Source: Acidimicrobiaceae bacterium (GTDB taxonomy: Bacteria > Actinomycetota > Acidimicrobiia > Acidimicrobiales > RAAP-2). From it: DNA of 64,000 nt. A program made the translations under genes and the position numbers. Shown piece by piece: positions 60,806 through 64,000 of the stretch. The stretch lies in contig PMOI01000022.1 of the NCBI GenBank assembly GCA_003162475.1, positions 55,936 to 119,935 of the forward strand. Reading direction: 5' to 3'. Position 1 is the first letter of the stretch, and each line of letters opens with the position of its first letter. The notes beneath the pieces were generated by a model. It was not told where the DNA came from. It did not search any database and was given only the letters and a program-made list of their open reading frames with translations.

Positions 60806-61375
60806 TCACCTTAGTGGTCGACGATACGTCAAAATGACGACTCCCTCGCCCGTTCTTTCGACGTCCTTCAGTAGCCAGCGCGAAGTGTTGAGACCTTCGT
60901 CAAAGAGTCGAGTACCCGATCCCACGATGATCGGATGAACCCAGAGTCGGTACTCGTCCACGAGGTCGTGCTTGTGCAGGTAGCGCACGAGTTTTCGACT
61001 GCCGATGACCAGGAGGCCCTTGCCGGGCTCTTCTTTGAGCGCCCTGACCGCGTCCGCGACGTCACCGCGCAACAACGTCGCCCTCCAGGACACCTCGTGC
61101 AGTGTCGACGACGCCACGTACTTCGTCATCGCGTTGATGCGATCGGCAAAACCGATCTCGTCACGGATCATGGGCCATACCGACGCGAATCCTTCGTAGG
61201 TCTTTCGACCCAAGAGCAACGCGTCGGCGTCAACGAATTGAGTGAGAATGATGGCGTTGTGATCGTCGCCCACGTACTGGCGTTGCCAACCACCCCCCGG
61301 AAACTCACTCGCGTCGCCGGGTCCTTGCATCACTCCGTCGAGGGAGAGGAACTCTTGCACTATGACGGGTCTCAA
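60806..61375 (-). CDS. RibD C-terminal/dihydrofolate-reductase-like protein
   Basis: A 189-residue NADPH-binding reductase of the RibD-C superfamily: 'VQEFLSLDGVMQGPG', 'ALLLGRKTYEGFASVWP', 'LLVIGSRKLVRYL' and 'LVDEYRLWVHPIIVGSGTRL'. Such stand-alone proteins are common and their substrates are mostly unknown. The track start GTG 61381 overlaps the Shine-Dalgarno; TTG 61375 has GGAGG 5 nt upstream. Confidence 0.88.
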   Translation of the reverse strand: MRPVIVQEFLSLDGVMQGPGDASEFPGGGWQRQYVGDDHNAIILTQFVDADALLLGRKTYEGFASVWPMIRDEIGFADRINAMTKYVASSTLHEVSWRATLLRGDVADAVRALKEEPGKGLLVIGSRKLVRYLHKHDLVDEYRLWVHPIIVGSGTRLFDEGLNTSRWLLKDVERTGEGVVILTYRRPLR

Positions 61376-61424
61376 GATCACCTCCAGTCGAAGAAAATAC
61401 TTCGTGAATCGACGCCACCTGACC

Positions 61425-61430
61425 TAGCGT
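61425..61430 (+). promoter_or_regulatory. Leaderless -10 of the 42-codon ORF
   Basis: TAGCGT, 7 nt before ATG 61438, serving the small ORF and the coupled membrane-protein gene. Confidence 0.4.
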
Positions 61431-61437
61431 CGTGGCT

Positions 61438-61566
61438 ATGCAGCGCGCCACGCCTCTTAGTCAAGCACTGGCGATTGTCGTCGCGCTGTGGACGGCGCCG
61501 GCCAAGGCCATCACCGTCACCCAAAACGTCCGTTCCACCATGAAGGCTGCGTTCCGCCGGCTGTGA
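61438..61566 (+). CDS. Small 42-residue ORF, coupled to the next gene
   Basis: This ORF is too short for the track. It encodes 42 residues beginning 'MQRATPLSQALAIVVALWTA' and ending in a basic 'KAAFRRL'. Its TGA overlaps the GTG start of the downstream membrane gene as GTGA. A TAnnnT hexamer 7 nt before the ATG supports leaderless translation. It may be a leader peptide or a small membrane-associated protein; I recognise no family. Confidence 0.4.
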   Translation: MQRATPLSQALAIVVALWTAPAKAITVTQNVRSTMKAAFRRL

Positions 61567-62156
61567 CCAACCCACGACCCTCCATCGGCCACACACGTTC
61601 GATGAAGGATCGAGTGGTCCGTGACGTCGCGCGAAGCCAGGTAGCCTTCGCCTTCTTCATCGCGGTCTGCGTAGCCCTTCACCCCGGCGTGGTCCTTAAG
61701 AGCAACGAAGGCGGCCTGAGCAACTACGGCGTGCACCTCAAAACCGTGATTCCCTACACGCTGGCGCTCGCCTTGGCGTCACTGCTGTCGTATCGCGCTA
61801 CCCGGTCTCTTCACACCGCGCGCCGCGAGACCCGACACTTCAAGCTCCTCCTTCTCGTGTACAGCGGACTAACGCTGCTCACCCTGGCGACCACGTTTGG
61901 CTACACCCTCGACACTCCCCAGAGAGACCTCCACGTCGCCGTTGGCGTCGTCATCACCGTCTTTGAGTTCGCGGCCTCACTTTGGATGTACTACGTCGTG
62001 CGTCATCTGGTCCTGGTCGTCGTCGTGGAACTCATTGGCTTCGTACTCGCCGCGTTGACGTTCTTCGGCGTCGTGCACGTGTTGTTCCTCACTCAGGTAC
62101 TTATCGGAGGCGCTTTCGCCCTTCTCATGGTGAGAGCGAGTGGAGCTCTGGCGTAG
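61563..62156 (+). CDS. Multi-pass membrane protein of unknown function
   Basis: A 197-residue protein with about six hydrophobic segments. The first is followed by 'LKSNEGGLSNYGVHLKTVIP', a loop found in a family of actinobacterial membrane proteins that I cannot name with certainty (DUF998-like). GTG 61563 is coupled to the small ORF; ATG 61602 ('MKDRVVRD') is the alternative start. The track start 61488 lies inside the small ORF. Confidence 0.75.
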   Translation: MTNPRPSIGHTRSMKDRVVRDVARSQVAFAFFIAVCVALHPGVVLKSNEGGLSNYGVHLKTVIPYTLALALASLLSYRATRSLHTARRETRHFKLLLLVYSGLTLLTLATTFGYTLDTPQRDLHVAVGVVITVFEFAASLWMYYVVRHLVLVVVVELIGFVLAALTFFGVVHVLFLTQVLIGGAFALLMVRASGALA

Positions 62157-62172
62157 GAAACGCGACGAGTCA

Positions 62173-62198
62173 GCGAGTTCTCCGTTTGAAGAACTCGC
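62173..62198. terminator. Bidirectional hairpin between convergent genes
   Basis: Perfect 9-bp arms GCGAGTTCT/AGAACTCGC with an 8-nt loop, centred in the 47-bp gap between the membrane protein stop and the stop of the facing gene. There is no T-run on either strand. Confidence 0.55.
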
Positions 62199-62203
62199 AA
62201 CCT

Positions 62204-62563
62204 TCAGACCAGGGGACCCCGACCGGGCGCATCGGAACTGGGTCCTAACCCAGCGCGTTCTCGCACGACGGCTTCGAACGCGTCGGGATCGTCGGGCGTC
62301 ACGAACGGCTTCACCGGCTTGCCGACGTCGAGGGTGAATCCGAACTTCTTCACGGAACGTCGTAGGTCCAAGTTGGCCCAGTACTTGAAGGTCCCCGTGC
62401 CCCAGATTCGACCTTTTCCCCGCAGGGCACTCATGGTGAATCGCTGAATTCCCTTGACGGACGTGTAGGGAATGTCCTTGGTACCGAAGGGAAAGTAGTA
62501 CCAGTGAATGCGCAACATCGTTGGTGTGCACTCGATCTTGGCGTCGTGGTACTGCTCGTTCAC
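62204..62563 (-). CDS. Conserved hypothetical protein, PH-like
   Basis: A 119-residue beta-rich protein ('IECTPTMLRIHWYYFPFGTK', 'GRIWGTGTFKYWANLDLRR', 'VKPFVTPDDPDAFEAVVRE') resembling short bacterial PH-domain-like proteins. The function is unknown. TAGGAT lies exactly 6 nt before GTG 62563, so its transcript is probably leaderless. Confidence 0.7.
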   Translation of the reverse strand: MNEQYHDAKIECTPTMLRIHWYYFPFGTKDIPYTSVKGIQRFTMSALRGKGRIWGTGTFKYWANLDLRRSVKKFGFTLDVGKPVKPFVTPDDPDAFEAVVRERAGLGPSSDAPGRGPLV

Positions 62564-62569
62564 GGGCGA

Positions 62570-62575
62570 ATCCTA
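62570..62575 (-). promoter_or_regulatory. Leaderless -10 of the PH-like gene
   Basis: TAGGAT on the minus strand, 6 nt before GTG 62563. Confidence 0.5.
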
Positions 62576-62621
62576 TATCTGGTCACGGCGAAAAGATGTC
62601 GCAGCGAATTCGTCCAGCGAA

Positions 62622-63347
62622 CTACGGGAACGTTGCCGACGTGGCCGTGACGAACTTCGCTGGTTTGGCGACCGCGACCTTTTCGCCCCACTTCGAAAAC
62701 AACAAGTCGCTCGACACCTTCTGGCCGCTCACGACGCCTGAGTCCGATAAGGCGAGCGGCCGATACGGCGCGGTGGTCGATACGTACAGCGTCTGGGTAC
62801 CGCTACTACCCCCCGACGAGGACGTCAAGGAACCCTTGATCGCCACGGCCTCTTTGCCGTTGATCTTGTAGAGCCCGGCATCCTTCAACGTGCTGACGCC
62901 CACTACTTGTTGTAGGACCGAGGGAAAAAGTATGCCCACGGCAATGTTGGCGTAGTTCTTGTTCGTCGCGGGAACGAGTACCCACTCATTCGCCAGTTTC
63001 GTGTTCTTCACACCGAAGTCCTGTGCGTAAGACGTTTTGTCGCCAAAGATGTAGAGCGTCTCGCCAAGCAGTCTGCTCGTTTCCGTCCCCCCACCCAACT
63101 TCTGCGTTTGCTGCCCCACGCTCGACGCACTATCAGTCGAAAGCGTGATTTGCACGACGCCCGCGTAGGAATCCGTCGAGACGTAGTGGACGCTGCCGGC
63201 GTTCTTCATGGCCGACGTAGCGAGGGCGAGGATCTGCGCTGGTGACTTTGACCCAAAGGGAATCGACGCCGCGCTCGTCGGCACCACGATGCCGAAAACC
63301 ATCGCCAGGAGGCAAGCAAACGTGACAAACGGCAGTCGTAAACGCAT
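62622..63347 (-). CDS. Exported LppX/LprG-like protein
   Basis: A 241-residue secreted protein. The signal peptide 'RLPFVTFACLLAMVFGIVVP' ends near 'TSAAS'. The mature part ('ALATSAMKNAGSVHYVSTDS', 'GETLYIFGDKTSY') has the half-barrel pattern of LolA/LppX/LprG-type lipid-binding proteins. There is no lipobox Cys at the cleavage site, so it may be soluble. GGAG precedes ATG 63347. Confidence 0.68.
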   Translation of the reverse strand: MRLRLPFVTFACLLAMVFGIVVPTSAASIPFGSKSPAQILALATSAMKNAGSVHYVSTDSYAGVVQITLSTDSASSVGQQTQKLGGGTETSRLLGETLYIFGDKTSYAQDFGVKNTKLANEWVLVPATNKNYANIAVGILFPSVLQQVVGVSTLKDAGLYKINGKEAVAIKGSLTSSSGGSSGTQTLYVSTTAPYRPLALSDSGVVSGQKVSSDLLFSKWGEKVAVAKPAKFVTATSATFP

Positions 63348-63454
63348 AGGGCTCCAAGAATGGTTCGGTCACGCGATAGGGCGCAAGTAGCGCAAAACAT
63401 TACCACCGGGTCTTACGAGGATGGTGTCGACTCAGCGTCACGCACCGGTCGACG

Positions 63455-64000
63455 TCACCAGCGTGCCGCGCCCCGCTCGAGACAGTTCAGTACCTGTTCG
63501 TCAGAGGTCTGTTCAAAGTGCTCGTAGCAGTTACCCACCGCGAAAGGCCCCTCGACGACGACGAGAGCCACGAACTCATCCACCTCGCGCCTGAGTCTCG
63601 TCGCCGCCTCGACACCCGACACGGGAGTTGCCACGACCAGTCGCGAGGCCCCGCGTAGGCGAGCGACTTGGCACGCAACTCGCACGCTCGAACCCGTCGC
63701 GATTCCGTCGTCGACAATGACGACGGTCTGGCCCGTGATGTCCGTTGGCTCCTTAGCGCCGCAATAGAGCTGAGCGCGGCGTTCGAGCTCGTCGCGCTCT
63801 CGCGCGACAACGTCAGCAAACTGCGCATCAGAAACTTTCTGTGAACGAACAACGTCGTTCTCTACAACCACGGCTCCGCCTTCACCGATCGCTCCCATTG
63901 CGAGTTCACGCTGCGTCGGAGCTCCGATCTTGCGCACGATGACCACATCAAGCGGCGACGTCAACGCAACGGCGACCTCGAAAGCCACCGGAACGCCACC
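63455..64000 (-). CDS. Phosphoribosyltransferase family protein, 5' end cut by window edge
   Basis: The frame runs to the last base of the window: before the track's 'Met' (a GTG, really Val) the codons read Gly-Gly-Val-Pro, giving 'GGVPVAFEVAVALTSPLDVV', the usual N-terminal block of this stand-alone PRTase family. The start is therefore outside the window. The PRPP loop is 'VIVDDGIATGSS'; 'GAIGEGGAVVVENDVV' is also typical. The substrate is unknown; these proteins are often annotated as 'predicted phosphoribosyltransferase'. Confidence 0.88.
   Translation of the reverse strand, partial: GGVPVAFEVAVALTSPLDVVIVRKIGAPTQRELAMGAIGEGGAVVVENDVVRSQKVSDAQFADVVARERDELERRAQLYCGAKEPTDITGQTVVIVDDGIATGSSVRVACQVARLRGASRLVVATPVSGVEAATRLRREVDEFVALVVVEGPFAVGNCYEHFEQTSDEQVLNCLERGAARW

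Noticed and set aside
1-64000. CRISPR arrays, insertion sequences, prophage, integrases
   Set aside because: No regularly spaced repeats, no transposase or integrase motifs and no terminal inverted repeats were seen in any frame.

Overview
The window looks like chromosomal DNA of a GC-rich actinobacterium. Actinobacterial-type families support this: a DUF3054 protein, a group III phosphofructokinase, a glutaredoxin-thioredoxin reductase fusion, an LprG-like exported protein and GNAT/SRPBCC small proteins. GTG and TTG starts are common, and many genes carry a TAnnnT hexamer 6-8 nt in front of the start codon, as in leaderless actinobacterial transcripts. Class Acidimicrobiia is plausible but is inference only. 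I see no rRNA, tRNA, CRISPR array, insertion sequence or phage gene.

Layout. 1-8700: edge-truncated family-4 glycosyltransferase, acyl-CoA dehydrogenase, MarR-MFS pair with a divergent SDR, NifU-like protein, cytochrome P450, AhpD-like protein, beta-carbonic anhydrase and an aldo/keto reductase. 8800-33300: a large sugar-acid catabolic island. Its core is one minus-strand operon running from an ABC sugar-binding protein (21966) through two permeases, RidA, a SelA-like PLP enzyme, an SDR, an enolase-superfamily dehydratase, an aldose-epimerase-like protein, an SMP-30 lactonase and KDG kinase to KDPG aldolase (11652). An MsmX/UgpC-type ATPase and an IclR regulator follow. The second part holds gluconokinase-ManD (plus strand) and NagB-like-UxaE-fructuronate reductase-esterase (minus strand). 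The third part is alcohol dehydrogenase-D-threonine-aldolase-like protein-MFS.

Together the island can carry tagaturonate or fructuronate through mannonate to 2-keto-3-deoxygluconate (KDG). It can also oxidise a free sugar through lactone and aldonate to KDG. Both routes meet at KdgK and Eda, giving pyruvate and glyceraldehyde-3-phosphate. A SelA-like enzyme next to RidA suggests that an amino-sugar acid is also handled.

33300-38500: a DUF1579-like gene interrupted by one TGA, an SRPBCC-ArsR-SRPBCC operon with a clear operator, an atypical cis-prenyltransferase, GNAT and amidase. 38560-42660: pstSCAB with an 11-bp-phased candidate PHO box. 43000-51100: thymidine kinase, TrmO, proline iminopeptidase and a five-gene peptide ABC operon. 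51100-64000: PfkB sugar kinase facing an NCS1 permease, Bax-inhibitor-1 protein, PiT phosphate transporter, phosphofructokinase, PAP2 phosphatase, S51-like peptidase, glutaredoxin-TrxR fusion, RibD/DHFR-like reductase, small membrane and exported proteins, and an edge-truncated phosphoribosyltransferase.

Most starts were moved from the ORF-track default when a Shine-Dalgarno site, a leaderless -10 or family length favoured another codon. No searches could be run, so family names come from motif and sequence recognition.
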